Of a stretch of 64,000 bases of DNA, positions 30,304-38,935 are shown piece by piece. This DNA comes from Pseudomonas sp. GD03919 (GTDB lineage Bacteria; Pseudomonadota; Gammaproteobacteria; Pseudomonadales; Pseudomonadaceae). How positions within the stretch are numbered: the first letter of the stretch is position 1; every line of letters begins with the position of its first letter. Position numbers and translations under genes: made by a program. A model generated the notes under the pieces. It worked only from the letters and a program-made list of their open reading frames with translations. It ran no database searches and had not been told where the DNA came from. The stretch is taken from the NCBI RefSeq assembly GCF_029814935.1, contig NZ_CP104582.1, positions 4,526,001 to 4,590,000 of the forward strand, read 5' to 3'.

Positions 30304-31280
30304 AACACACCGCCCTGACGGCGGAAGGTTCCGGGCGCCAGGCCGAAACGCTGGCGGAACAGCTTGCCCAGGTGGCTGGCATCGCCGACGCCGATCTCGT
30401 CGGCGAGTTGCGCCAGACTGTGGCTGGAGTTGAGCAGGCGCCAGCGCACGTGCTGCAGGCGCAGCTCGTTCCAGTATTCGCGCGCACTCATGCCCTGGCT
30501 GGCCTGGAACAGACGATCGAGCTGACGGCGGCTGATGCCGACGCTGGCCGCCAGTTGCTCGATGCCGTCGGCACTGGCCAGGCCATGGCGCATCAGGGCG
30601 ATGGCGCGGTCGACATGGCGCTCGCCACTCGGCGCCGTGTGCAGCGAACGCAGTGCATGCTGGCCGCTGCGCGTCTCGTCCACCAGCATGTCGGCCAGGC
30701 CCTTGAGCGCCCGCGCCCGGCCACTGCCCTGGGCCAGCAGCTCCACCGCCAGGTCGATGGCCGCAGTACCGCCAGCGCAGGAAATCCGTGCGCCATCGAG
30801 GCAGTAGAGGCGCTCACGAGCCAGGCGCAGATGCGGAAAGCTGGCGCGAAATTCCGCCTCATGGCGCCAGTGCACCGCCACCTGATGGCCGTCGAGCAGG
30901 CCGCAGGCAGCGAGCAGGAAGCTGGCATTGTCGATCGCCACCAGCTTCACCCCGGCGCGGGCGGCACGCCGCAGCAAAGCCTGATAGGCCGGCGCCAGCG
31001 CGGCAGTGGCCTGCGCGTTACGCCCGCCGAACAGCACCAGGTAGTCGAAGTCGGCCAGATCGAGTTGTTCCGGCGTGGCCTCGATCCGCAGCGCCGCACC
31101 GCTGCTGGACGGCACATGCCCTGGCTGCAGGCCGAGAATCGTCCAGGCGCAGTAGCGCTGGCGGCTGTAGTCCTCGTCGTCGGCGCTGAAACGCAGCTTG
31201 TCGAGAAAGCCACCGAAGGGCAGCAGGGCGAACTCCGGCAGTGGCAGCAGGAGAAAACGCAGATCGGGGCGTTCGGCCAT
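30300..31280 (-). CDS. GlxA family AraC-type transcriptional regulator
   Basis: A 326-residue regulator with an N-terminal DJ-1/PfpI (class I glutamine amidotransferase-like) domain of about 190 residues and a C-terminal AraC helix-turn-helix pair (AASVGISRRQLDRLFQASQG, ADEIGVGDASHLGKLFRQRFG). Such regulators of Pseudomonas often control amino acid or quaternary amine catabolism. It is divergent from the LysE-type exporter gene and may regulate it. GGA precedes the start. The stop codon lies in a REP element. Confidence 0.9.
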   Translation of the reverse strand: MAERPDLRFLLLPLPEFALLPFGGFLDKLRFSADDEDYSRQRYCAWTILGLQPGHVPSSSGAALRIEATPEQLDLADFDYLVLFGGRNAQATAALAPAYQALLRRAARAGVKLVAIDNASFLLAACGLLDGHQVAVHWRHEAEFRASFPHLRLARERLYCLDGARISCAGGTAAIDLAVELLAQGSGRARALKGLADMLVDETRSGQHALRSLHTAPSGERHVDRAIALMRHGLASADGIEQLAASVGISRRQLDRLFQASQGMSAREYWNELRLQHVRWRLLNSSHSLAQLADEIGVGDASHLGKLFRQRFGLAPGTFRRQGGVL

Positions 31281-31373
31281 GGCAGTCCAGAATCAACCGT
31301 TAGATGACCAGAATCTACCTCAATCACGACACTGTCGCTGACTAGACTTGCCACGCATTCACAGGAGACCCGC

Positions 31374-31985
31374 ATGGCCCTCGAACTCTGGCTCGTCTAC
31401 TTCATCGCCACCCTCGGCCTGGCGCTGACGCCCGGCCCCAACAGCCTGCTGGCGCTGACCCACGGCGGGCTGTACGGCGCGCGCCTGGCGTTGGCCACCA
31501 TCCTTGGCGGCGTGGTCGGCTTCAGCACCTTGATCGCACTGGCCATGTTCGGCCTCAGCGCCCTGCTCAAGACCGCGCCCACCGCGCTGCTGGCGCTCAA
31601 GTGGATCGGCGGCGCCTACCTGGTCTGGCTCGGCGTGCAACTGTGGCGCTCGCCGCCGATTAACCTGACCCTGGCCGACAGCGGCACCCGCCCCAGCGCC
31701 AGCCGGCTGTTTCGCCAAGGCCTGCTGTCGGCGCTGTCCAATCCCAAGGTGATCCTGTTCTACGGCGCGTTCCTGCCGCAGTTCCTCGACCCACAGCGCG
31801 GCCTGGCCGTGCAGTTCGTGGTGATGGCAGCGACCTTCGCCGTGGTCGAGTTCCTCGTCGAGCTGCTGCTGGCGCTGCTGGCCTTCCGCGTGCGGCCCTG
31901 GCTGCAGCGCGGCGGCCGCGCCTTCAACCGCAGTTGCGGCGTGCTCTTCGTGCTGATCGGCGTGGCGCTGCCGCTGGCGCGCTAA
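31374..31985 (+). CDS. LysE/RhtB family amino acid exporter
   Basis: This 203-residue inner-membrane protein has six hydrophobic helices and the LysE-family opening ALTPGPNSLLALTHGGLYG. Later it has GLLSALSNPKVILFYGAFLPQF, typical of RhtB/LeuE members that export amino acids. AGGAG precedes the ATG. The neighbouring divergent GlxA-type regulator is a plausible controller. The substrate is not identifiable. Confidence 0.9.
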   Translation: MALELWLVYFIATLGLALTPGPNSLLALTHGGLYGARLALATILGGVVGFSTLIALAMFGLSALLKTAPTALLALKWIGGAYLVWLGVQLWRSPPINLTLADSGTRPSASRLFRQGLLSALSNPKVILFYGAFLPQFLDPQRGLAVQFVVMAATFAVVEFLVELLLALLAFRVRPWLQRGGRAFNRSCGVLFVLIGVALPLAR

Positions 31986-31997
31986 GCACGCCCGGCA

Positions 31998-32567
31998 TCA
32001 GGCCTTCAACGCCTCACCAATCGCGTAATAGTGCCCGCCCGCCACGTGATGCAGGCTGCGCAGGCTCGGGTCGGCCGTCTCGAAATGCCAGCGACCGTCG
32101 CGAAACACGCGCTCGTCCGCCCAGGCCGCAATCACCTCGCCAATGAACAGATCATAGGCCTGCTGGTTGTGCGGCTCATCGAGCAGCCGGCAGACCAGCC
32201 AAGCTGAGCAGCCCGCCACCAGCGGCACATCGTGGCCTGGCATCTCGAACAACTCGACCCCGGCATGCGCCAGCTTCGCCGGATCATCGGTCAGGCTGGC
32301 GTTGCCCACCGCTTGGGTCAGCTGCAGTTGCGCCACGGTCGGCACCTGGATGGCGAACAGGCCACTGCCTTCGACCAGCGCGCGGGTGCGCGTGGCCTTG
32401 TCGATCACCACGGTAAGCTTCGGCGGGTCGAAATCCAGGGCGCAGCACCAGGCTGCCGCCATGACGTTATCCACAGCCTGATGACGCGCCGACACCAGCA
32501 CGGTGGGACCGTGGTTGAGCAGACGATAGGCCTTGGTCAGGTCGACGGGACGGATAGAGGCGCTCAT
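31998..32567 (-). CDS. Flavin reductase-like (FMN-binding split barrel) protein
   Basis: A 189-residue protein of the flavin reductase/DIM6-NTAB family. It has the N-terminal GPTVLVSARHQAVDNVMAAAW strand-loop and the FDPPKLTVVIDKATRTR segment expected for FMN binding, then NASLTDDPAKLAHAGVE. AGGAG lies six bases before the start at 32567. It is convergent with the LysE-type gene. It may supply reduced flavin or reduce small molecules; no partner oxygenase is evident. Confidence 0.85.
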   Translation of the reverse strand: MSASIRPVDLTKAYRLLNHGPTVLVSARHQAVDNVMAAAWCCALDFDPPKLTVVIDKATRTRALVEGSGLFAIQVPTVAQLQLTQAVGNASLTDDPAKLAHAGVELFEMPGHDVPLVAGCSAWLVCRLLDEPHNQQAYDLFIGEVIAAWADERVFRDGRWHFETADPSLRSLHHVAGGHYYAIGEALKA

Positions 32568-32650
32568 ACAGGCTCCTGAAAGCGAAAAAGGCGCCCGCAT
32601 GCTGGCTCGGCTGAACCAGCATCGCAAGCGCCTGCAACAGCGGTTGTGGA

Positions 32651-33394
32651 TCAGAACTCCTGCGTGGTCGGGCGCAGGACGATCTCGTTGATGTCGACGT
32701 CGGCAGGTTGCTCGATGGCGTAGGCGATGGCGCGCGCCACCGATTCCGCCGGGATCGCCTGCTTGTAGAAGTCGACGACGAAATCGCGGCTCTGCTGGTG
32801 CGAGCTGCCGAACTTCAGCTCCGAATCCACTGCACCCGGTTCGATGGTGGTGGTGCGGATGCTGCCACCGACCTCATGGCGCAGGCCTTCGGAAATGGCC
32901 CGTACGGCGAACTTGGTGCCGCTGTAGACGGTGCCGCCCGGGCTGAACACCTTGATCCCGGCCACCGAGGCGATGTTGATGAAGTGCCCGGCGTTCTGCT
33001 GCTGGAACACAGGCAGCGCCGCCGCGATGCCGTACAGCACGCCCTTAATGTTGATATCGATCATGCGTTCCCACTCCTCGACGCGCACGTCGCTCAGTGG
33101 TGCGATGGCCATCAGCCCGGCGTTGTTGATCAGCACGTCGACGCGGCCGAAGCTGTCCAGTGCGCCCTGGATCAGCGCCTTGACCTCATCGGCGCGGGTC
33201 ACGTCGGTGGTGTAGGCCACAGCCTCGCCACCAGCGGCGACCAGCTCGCTGACCAGTTGCTCGAGACGCTCCTTGCGCCGTGCGGCCAGCACCACCTTGG
33301 CGCCCAGCTTGCTCAGATGACGCGCAGTCGCTTCGCCCAGTCCGCTGCTGGCGCCAGTGATGACCACGACCTTGCCGGAAATGTTGTTGCTCAT
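32651..33394 (-). CDS. Short-chain dehydrogenase/reductase
   Basis: A 247-residue classical SDR. The NAD(P)-binding TGASSGLGEATARHL, the NNAG motif in VLINNAGLMA and the catalytic Ser...YSGTK segment (YxxxK) are all intact. GAGAGG upstream supports the start at 33394. It is divergent from a LysR-type gene with a palindromic operator between them, so that regulator probably controls it. The substrate is unknown; this branch is often annotated as an oxidoreductase of the YdfG kind. Confidence 0.92.
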   Translation of the reverse strand: MSNNISGKVVVITGASSGLGEATARHLSKLGAKVVLAARRKERLEQLVSELVAAGGEAVAYTTDVTRADEVKALIQGALDSFGRVDVLINNAGLMAIAPLSDVRVEEWERMIDINIKGVLYGIAAALPVFQQQNAGHFINIASVAGIKVFSPGGTVYSGTKFAVRAISEGLRHEVGGSIRTTTIEPGAVDSELKFGSSHQQSRDFVVDFYKQAIPAESVARAIAYAIEQPADVDINEIVLRPTTQEF

Positions 33395-33500
33395 GGGTAA
33401 GCCTCTCTCGATTCGTTGGAGTGTCCAGCGTCGCTCGCTGGACATGGGCTCATGTTAGAGGCGATTTTCGTTTCAATGAATGGAAGAGTTTGGATTAGGC

Positions 33501-33519
33501 TATTCCATATTCTGGAATA
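33501..33519. promoter_or_regulatory. LysR-type operator palindrome
   Basis: TATTCCA (33501-33507) and TGGAATA (33513-33519) form a perfect seven-base inverted repeat with a five-base centre and fit the T-N11-A rule for LysR-type boxes. It lies 15 bases before the LysR gene and 107 bases before the divergent SDR gene, the classical position for autoregulation and control of the neighbour. Confidence 0.7.
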
Positions 33520-33534
33520 CAGAGGCACCCCGAC

Positions 33535-34446
33535 ATGCTCAACCGCATGGAGATGATCCGCATCTTCTGCAGCGCGGCCGACTGCAGCAATTTCCGCGAG
33601 GCAGCGACTCGCCTGGGGGTTTCACCGCAGGCGGTGACCCGTGCGATCAAGGCGCTGGAAGAGGAACTCGGCGAGATTCTGTTTCACCGCAACACCCGCC
33701 AGGTGCATATCACCGCCTTCGGCGAGGCCTACGCGCTGCGCGCCCGGCAGATGCTGGAGGACTTCGATGCGCTGTTTCGCGGCCATCACGCGGAAACCGA
33801 ATCGGCCATCGCCGGGCGCATCGGCATCACCGCGCCGCAGGCCATCGGCAAACGCTTTCTGGTGGGTTTTCTGCAGCCCTTGCTCAAGCAGCACCCGCAA
33901 CTGGTGCTGAACCTGCGGCTGGAGGACGAGATCACCGACGCGGTGGAAGCGCAGATCGACATCGGCATCCGCGTCGGCTTCCTGCGTGACAGCCGCTATG
34001 TCGCCCGCGCCCTGGCGCCGGTGCCGTTGCAGGTGGTGGCCACGCCGCAACTGATCAAAGCCACCGGCAAGCCGCGCACCCTCGACGAGTTGCAGCAGCG
34101 GCCGCTGTCGGTGCTGATCGACCGCAAGACCGGCCGTCCCTGGCCGTGGACCTTCGCCCATGGCCCCAGCCTGCATCCACCTGCGCCAGCGTTGGTATGC
34201 GACGACCCCGAAGCCGAGCTGGAGGCCGTGCTCGCCGGCCTGGCCTACGGCCAGTTGCCCGCCTACCTGGCGCAGCCCTACCTGGAGAGCGGCCGACTGC
34301 AGGCGGTGCTGACCGAGCAGGCACCCGATCCCTGGCAGTTGTTTATCTATCGCCCGCAGCAAGGCCCGGTGCCGCCAAGGGTGCGCCTGGTGTTCGATCA
34401 CCTGCGCACCTGCTTCTCCGACCCGGCTCAGTTTCCCCAGGGCTGA
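33535..34446 (+). CDS. LysR family transcriptional regulator
   Basis: A 303-residue regulator with an N-terminal winged helix-turn-helix (FREAATRLGVSPQAVTRAIKALEEELGEILFHRNTRQVHIT) and a C-terminal substrate-binding domain beginning near residue 90. It is divergent from the SDR gene and has a perfect dyad just in front of its own start. This orientation is typical of regulators that activate the neighbour and repress themselves. Confidence 0.93.
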   Translation: MLNRMEMIRIFCSAADCSNFREAATRLGVSPQAVTRAIKALEEELGEILFHRNTRQVHITAFGEAYALRARQMLEDFDALFRGHHAETESAIAGRIGITAPQAIGKRFLVGFLQPLLKQHPQLVLNLRLEDEITDAVEAQIDIGIRVGFLRDSRYVARALAPVPLQVVATPQLIKATGKPRTLDELQQRPLSVLIDRKTGRPWPWTFAHGPSLHPPAPALVCDDPEAELEAVLAGLAYGQLPAYLAQPYLESGRLQAVLTEQAPDPWQLFIYRPQQGPVPPRVRLVFDHLRTCFSDPAQFPQG

Positions 34447-34547
34447 GGTCGCTCACGGCAACGCCGCTGTCGCCTGCGAAGCGCCCGCCCCACCCATCGC
34501 TCCGTAACCTGCCTGAAGCCGTCTAAATCAGGGATAAGGAGCGTCGC

Positions 34548-34898
34548 ATGAATGCCATCAACACAGGTCAGCAAGTCAGCCCAGCCACCTTGCACAAGGT
34601 GATCGCCGCCTCGGCCATCGGCAACTTCGTCGAATGGTTCGACTTCGCCGTCTACGGTTTTCTCGCCGTGACCATCGCCTCGCTGTTCTTCCCACCGGGC
34701 AACCCGACCCTGGCGCTGCTGCAGACCTTCGCCGTGTTTGCCGTGTCGTTCGCCCTGCGCCCACTGGGCAGCATCGTCTTCGGCATTCTCGGTGATCGGA
34801 TCGGACGTAAACGCGCACTGTCGATCACCGTGCTGCTGATGGCAGGCGGCCTGGCGCTGCCGGAGTCATCGAAGCGGCCGCTGAGCTACCAGCGCTGA
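34548..34898 (+). pseudogene. MFS (metabolite:H+ symporter type) transporter, internally deleted
   Basis: The first 105 residues or so are a normal start of a metabolite:proton symporter: ASAIGNFVEWFDFAVYG in helix 1 and the loop GDRIGRKRALSITVLLMAGG. After this the sequence jumps straight to LALPESSKRPL and stops after 116 residues. Family members have about 430 residues and often end with a segment like PESxxRPL, so about 300 codons have been lost in frame. The remnant covers roughly three helices and cannot transport. A good AAGGAGCG ribosome binding site remains. Confidence 0.8.
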
Positions 34899-34902
34899 AC
34901 GA

Positions 34903-37164
34903 TCAGTACTGCACCGAGTAGCTCAAGCCAAAGGTACGCCCCGCCGCCGGCAGGCTGGAGATGACGCCGTAGGTGGCCTCGGCCTGCTGACCGTAGACGG
35001 TCTTGTAGTCGCGGTTGGCCAAGTTGTAGACGCCGAAACCAACCTCGCCGCCTAGCCAGGGCGCGTGAGCGATCAGGTCGACCACGGTATAGCCCTGGAT
35101 CTTGGTCGCCGGGGTGGCGCGGATGGTTGGGCTGATCGCGGCGGACTGAGCGTCGTCATAAGCGCGGTCACTGCCGCCCACGGTGAGCGCCTGCAGGCGT
35201 ACGCCATAGCCATCGAGGAAGCGCCAGTCACTGTAGACGGTGGCCTTCAGCGGCGAAACGCGGAAGGCATTCAGCTCGCGCCAGTTGCCGGCGGCGTCCT
35301 TGTACTGGCCACGGGTGTAGGCCAGGGTGCCGCCCAGCGTCCAGCCCTCGACCACCGGCACCTGCAGGTTGCCTTCGGCGCCCCACACACGCTCATCGGT
35401 GTCGGCCACCGAGACGCTGAAATCGCGGTTGAACTGCACCACCTTGTCGGAGGTGTTGTAGAACGCGGTCACCCCGGCGTTCAGGCCGCTGGCATCACCC
35501 AGGCGCCAGCCCAGTTCGTAGTTGTTGACCTTGATCGAATCGATACTGCTGCTATCGATGACGAAGCTGGCCGGCACGTCGCGCAGCATGCGCTGGGTGT
35601 CGGGCAGGCTGAAGCCCTGGGAGAAATTGGCGAACAGTTGTTGAGTGTCGGTCAGCTTGTACACCGCGCCGAGGTTGAACAGGGTCTCGCTGTGGCGCAC
35701 GTTGCCGCCTTCCAGGGTGCGCGCCTGGTAGCCAGCCACGGTGGCGGCGGTGACTGCCTCGCCATAGGGGGTGGAGTCATCCACCTGGTTGCGGATGGTT
35801 TCGCGCCGTACCCCGGCCTGCAGGCTGAGGCGCTCGGTGAGCTGGTAGTCGCCCTGGAGGAACGCGCCGGTCTTGCTCACTTCCACGTCCGGGCCCATCG
35901 AGGAACTGTAGGTCTCGCGATAGTTCAGGCCATTGCTGGTGAAGAAGCTATTGAAGTCGTAGAACTGGCCGTCCTGACTATCCTGCTCACGCTCGTGATC
36001 CAGGCCATAGGTCAGTTGCAGATCGCGGCCGGCCAGCTCGAAGCCCTTCTGCAAGGCGGTGCGCACGCCCCAGACGTCGATGTCGGTGCTCGACTGCAGC
36101 ACCACGTTGGCCACCCCACCGGGCAACGCGGCATTGGCCGCACGACTGGCGAACGGGAACCAGCGCGATTTTTCCTTGCGGTAGTAGGCTTCGGCGGTCA
36201 ATTGCTGGCCACCCAGCAAATCGCGGTTGAGGTATTGCACATTGGCGCCGTAATGACGGGTGCGCGGCTGGTCGTCGAGCTTCAAACCGTCCACCGCGTT
36301 GTGGCTGGGCTGGTAGTTCGAGACCAGCAACGCCGACAGGTTGGGGCCGTAGTCCGGGCCGTAGTCGCTGTCCTGCTCGTCATCGTAGTAGCGCACGCCG
36401 GCGCTCAGTTGCTGGTCATCGTCCAGGTGCCAGGTCAGGCGGCCGTTGAAGTCGAAGCTGGTGGTGTCCTGGCGGTCGGTCTGGGAGATTTCCGGGCCGA
36501 TGCGATCACCATGGGCGTCGCGAATCTCGCCCTGCTTGGTGAAGCTCAGGCCGGCGAAACCGCTGACCGCGCCCTGGTGGAAGGCAGCGGTCTGCGAGGC
36601 CTCGTAGGCCATGGCGTCACGCGCCGCCTTGCCGGGGGTACGCAGGCCGATACGGCTGCTGAAGTCGCTGGTTTCGTCGTCGGCATTGCGCGTGATGATA
36701 TTGATCAGGCCGCCGGTGGCGCCGGCGCCGTAGATGCTGGTGGCACCGGAGATCACCTCGATGCGCTCGATCATCGCCGGGCTGATGCTATTGAGCTGGC
36801 GCGAACCGTCACGCGAGCCGGTCAGCGGCACGCCGTCGATCATCACCTGCACGGTACGCCCACGCATGGTCATGCCGTAGTTGCTGGTGGTGCCGCTGCT
36901 CGGCGCCAGCGAGGGCACCAACTGGCCGAGGATATCGGCGGTGGAACGGCCGGCAGCGGCCTGCTCGGCAACCTGCTCGCGGTCGATGCTGTACACCGTG
37001 CCGGCGATCTCGGCGATGCTCTTGGCCGAACGGGTGGCGGTGACCACCATCGGGCTGAGTTCCTTGACCTGGCTGGTCGCGGTGTCATCGGCCTGCGCGT
37101 GGAGCGCGCCGCTTACCGCCAGGCTGAGCAAGGTGACCTGCATGGATGCCGAAAGATGCCTCAT
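34903..37164 (-). CDS. TonB-dependent siderophore receptor, IutA/ChtA-like
   Basis: A 753-residue outer-membrane receptor with a signal peptide (to about ALHAQA), a TonB box region (SPMVVTATRSA), a plug with RSTADILGQLVPSLAPSSGTTSNYGMTMRGR and IERIEVISGATSIYGAGATGGLINI, and a barrel ending GLSYSVQY with a terminal aromatic. The plug motifs resemble the aerobactin receptor IutA and P. aeruginosa ChtA. GGGGGAA lies before the start at 37164. It is followed upstream by a siderophore permease gene and a small gene read in the same direction, with a Fur box at the head. Confidence 0.9.
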   Translation of the reverse strand: MRHLSASMQVTLLSLAVSGALHAQADDTATSQVKELSPMVVTATRSAKSIAEIAGTVYSIDREQVAEQAAAGRSTADILGQLVPSLAPSSGTTSNYGMTMRGRTVQVMIDGVPLTGSRDGSRQLNSISPAMIERIEVISGATSIYGAGATGGLINIITRNADDETSDFSSRIGLRTPGKAARDAMAYEASQTAAFHQGAVSGFAGLSFTKQGEIRDAHGDRIGPEISQTDRQDTTSFDFNGRLTWHLDDDQQLSAGVRYYDDEQDSDYGPDYGPNLSALLVSNYQPSHNAVDGLKLDDQPRTRHYGANVQYLNRDLLGGQQLTAEAYYRKEKSRWFPFASRAANAALPGGVANVVLQSSTDIDVWGVRTALQKGFELAGRDLQLTYGLDHEREQDSQDGQFYDFNSFFTSNGLNYRETYSSSMGPDVEVSKTGAFLQGDYQLTERLSLQAGVRRETIRNQVDDSTPYGEAVTAATVAGYQARTLEGGNVRHSETLFNLGAVYKLTDTQQLFANFSQGFSLPDTQRMLRDVPASFVIDSSSIDSIKVNNYELGWRLGDASGLNAGVTAFYNTSDKVVQFNRDFSVSVADTDERVWGAEGNLQVPVVEGWTLGGTLAYTRGQYKDAAGNWRELNAFRVSPLKATVYSDWRFLDGYGVRLQALTVGGSDRAYDDAQSAAISPTIRATPATKIQGYTVVDLIAHAPWLGGEVGFGVYNLANRDYKTVYGQQAEATYGVISSLPAAGRTFGLSYSVQY

Positions 37165-37186
37165 GGTTTCCCCCAGAGAAAGCGCG

Positions 37187-38416
37187 TCAATGATTGCCGG
37201 AGCCGGCCTGGATCGACCGGACGATAGGTTTGCAGAGCAGGACGCTGAGCACTGAAAGTGCGCCCAGCAGCAGGTAATAGGTTTCGTAGCCCAGGCCCTT
37301 GGCGAGGAAGCCCGACAGCGAGCCACCTACGAAGAACACCAGCAGCTCGAAGCACACCAGCACGGTGAAGTCGGTGCCGGCCTGCTGCCGCGAACAGAGC
37401 TGCATGAACAGGGCGTAGAGGCTGGTCATCGCCAGGTAGCGGATGGCCAGGAGCACCAGCACCATGGTGCCGAGCCACAGCGGTGAGCCGTCGGCCAGGC
37501 CGCTGAGCAGCAGCCCGGCGACCGCCAGGTAGGCCAGGCTGCGCAGCCAGCCGGCACGTAGCAGCAGGGTCGCCGCTCGTTGGCGCAGCAGCAGGCGCGC
37601 AGCCGCCACGGCGGCGAGCAGCCCGACGCTGGCGCCGGCCACCGACATCAGCAGGCCGATCTGCGTCAACGACCACTGGCGATCCACCAGCATCGGCGTG
37701 AGCATGGCCATGGCCGGCGCCTCGACCAGGCGATAGACCAGGATCAGCAGCAGCGCCCAGCGGATCTCCGGGCGCTTGAACGTGGCGATGAAACCCGGCT
37801 TGGCCGCCTCGGCCTGCGTCGGCAGGCGATCATCGACCCGCACCACCGCCAGCATGGTCAAGGCACTCAGGCCGGCCAGGGTCAGAAGCGCGCTCTGCCA
37901 GCCGACCACCTGGTACAACCACAGCACGCCGGCACCGCCGAACATGCTGCCCAGCGCCACGCCGATGCTTTGCGCCATGCTGCCCAGGCGATGATCCTCG
38001 CTGGCCAGCGACTCCACGGTGTAGCCGTCGATGGCGATGTCCTGGGTGGCGGCGAAGGTGGATATCCACAGGCTCACCAGCACGAACAGCAGCAGGCCGT
38101 GCTCCAGCCCGGTCAGCGCCAGCAGCAGAATGCCGGCCACCAGCGCCGCCTGGGTCAGCCACAGCCAGGTACGGCGCCGGCCGAGGCTGTGCAGGTAATG
38201 CCGGTCGACCAGCGGCGCCCAGAGAAACTTGAACGCCCATGGGAGGTACAGCAGCGAGAGCATGCCGATCCAGCGCAGGTCGACACCCTGGCTACGCAGA
38301 ATGGCCGGCATCGCCACGTTGAAGAAGTACAGCGGCAGCGCGTGGGCCAGGTACAGCACCACGATCACCGCCAGCGCCAGCCGGGTCACCGGCACCTGCT
38401 CAGACGGACGCTGCAT
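37187..38416 (-). CDS. RhtX/FptX-like siderophore MFS permease
   Basis: A 409-residue inner-membrane protein with twelve helices, related to AmpG and to the RhtX/FptX single-protein siderophore importers. Recognisable segments are LYFFNVAMPAILRSQGVDL, PWAFKFLWAPLVDRHY, the RRTWLWLTQ loop and FAATQDIAIDGYTVESLA. FptX and RhtX carry ferri-siderophores across the inner membrane without an ABC transporter. The gene lies directly upstream of the IutA-like receptor on the same strand and overlaps the small gene before it. Confidence 0.9.
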   Translation of the reverse strand: MQRPSEQVPVTRLALAVIVVLYLAHALPLYFFNVAMPAILRSQGVDLRWIGMLSLLYLPWAFKFLWAPLVDRHYLHSLGRRRTWLWLTQAALVAGILLLALTGLEHGLLLFVLVSLWISTFAATQDIAIDGYTVESLASEDHRLGSMAQSIGVALGSMFGGAGVLWLYQVVGWQSALLTLAGLSALTMLAVVRVDDRLPTQAEAAKPGFIATFKRPEIRWALLLILVYRLVEAPAMAMLTPMLVDRQWSLTQIGLLMSVAGASVGLLAAVAAARLLLRQRAATLLLRAGWLRSLAYLAVAGLLLSGLADGSPLWLGTMVLVLLAIRYLAMTSLYALFMQLCSRQQAGTDFTVLVCFELLVFFVGGSLSGFLAKGLGYETYYLLLGALSVLSVLLCKPIVRSIQAGSGNH

Positions 38417-38789
38417 GACTCACCATGCGCTCGGCGATCCAGCGATAGCCGTGCGTCCTGTCCAGGGTGACGAAATAAGGCACGCCCCAGGCGGCATGCA
38501 GCGCCGGGGTGTCGAGACGGGTCTGCTCGTCGGCATCACAGGCAATGCGCACCAGCCCCTGACAAACCTCTCGGAATGCCGCCTTGTGTTGCTTGTACCA
38601 GACGCCCTGGATGGCCCGGTAATCCTCGGCGAGGGTGCTGCCCTCGCGGGTACTGGAAATGAAGAAGAACGGCTGGCGGTCTTCGATCAGACGCTCGATG
38701 CCGTCCAGCCACTGGCGTATCTGCGCCGCGTCGACCTGGTCGTGAAAGACCGCCTCGACCACTGCCGTTTGCGTGAGGAGCAAACCCAT
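38400..38789 (-). CDS. Small hypothetical protein of the siderophore operon
   Basis: The 129-residue product has no signal peptide or membrane helix. It contains FFFISSTREGSTLAEDYRAIQGVWYKQHKAAFREVC and looks like a compact alpha/beta protein. Its end overlaps the permease start by 17 bases, and the Fur box lies 62 bases upstream of its start, so it is the first gene of the iron-regulated operon. The P. aeruginosa pyochelin uptake locus also carries a small uncharacterised gene, but I cannot say that they are related. The function is unknown. Confidence 0.75.
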   Translation of the reverse strand: MGLLLTQTAVVEAVFHDQVDAAQIRQWLDGIERLIEDRQPFFFISSTREGSTLAEDYRAIQGVWYKQHKAAFREVCQGLVRIACDADEQTRLDTPALHAAWGVPYFVTLDRTHGYRWIAERMVSHAASV

Positions 38790-38850
38790 CGCTGTGTGAT
38801 TCCCATGATCGTTGGTGACGCAACCAAGACGGTTGCGACCTCATTGCACA

Positions 38851-38865
38851 TGAGAATAATTCTGA
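38851..38865. promoter_or_regulatory. Fur box in siderophore/regulator intergenic region
   Basis: TGAGAATAATTCTGA is a 7-1-7 near-perfect inverted repeat that matches the Fur consensus core TGATAATNATTATCA closely. It lies between the siderophore operon (minus strand) and the PchR-like regulator gene (plus strand), so it could control both. Confidence 0.7.
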
Positions 38866-38935
38866 ACAATGTTGCGCGCTTAGGCGAAAAGAAGGAAAAA
38901 TTAGCCGCAACGAAACTTCCATCGGTCAAGCCAGC

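Noticed and set aside
35065..37227. A 720-codon open frame on the plus strand opposite the IutA-like receptor
   Set aside because: It is again an antisense artefact of GC-rich codons. The receptor frame has a signal peptide, plug signature and aromatic C-terminus.
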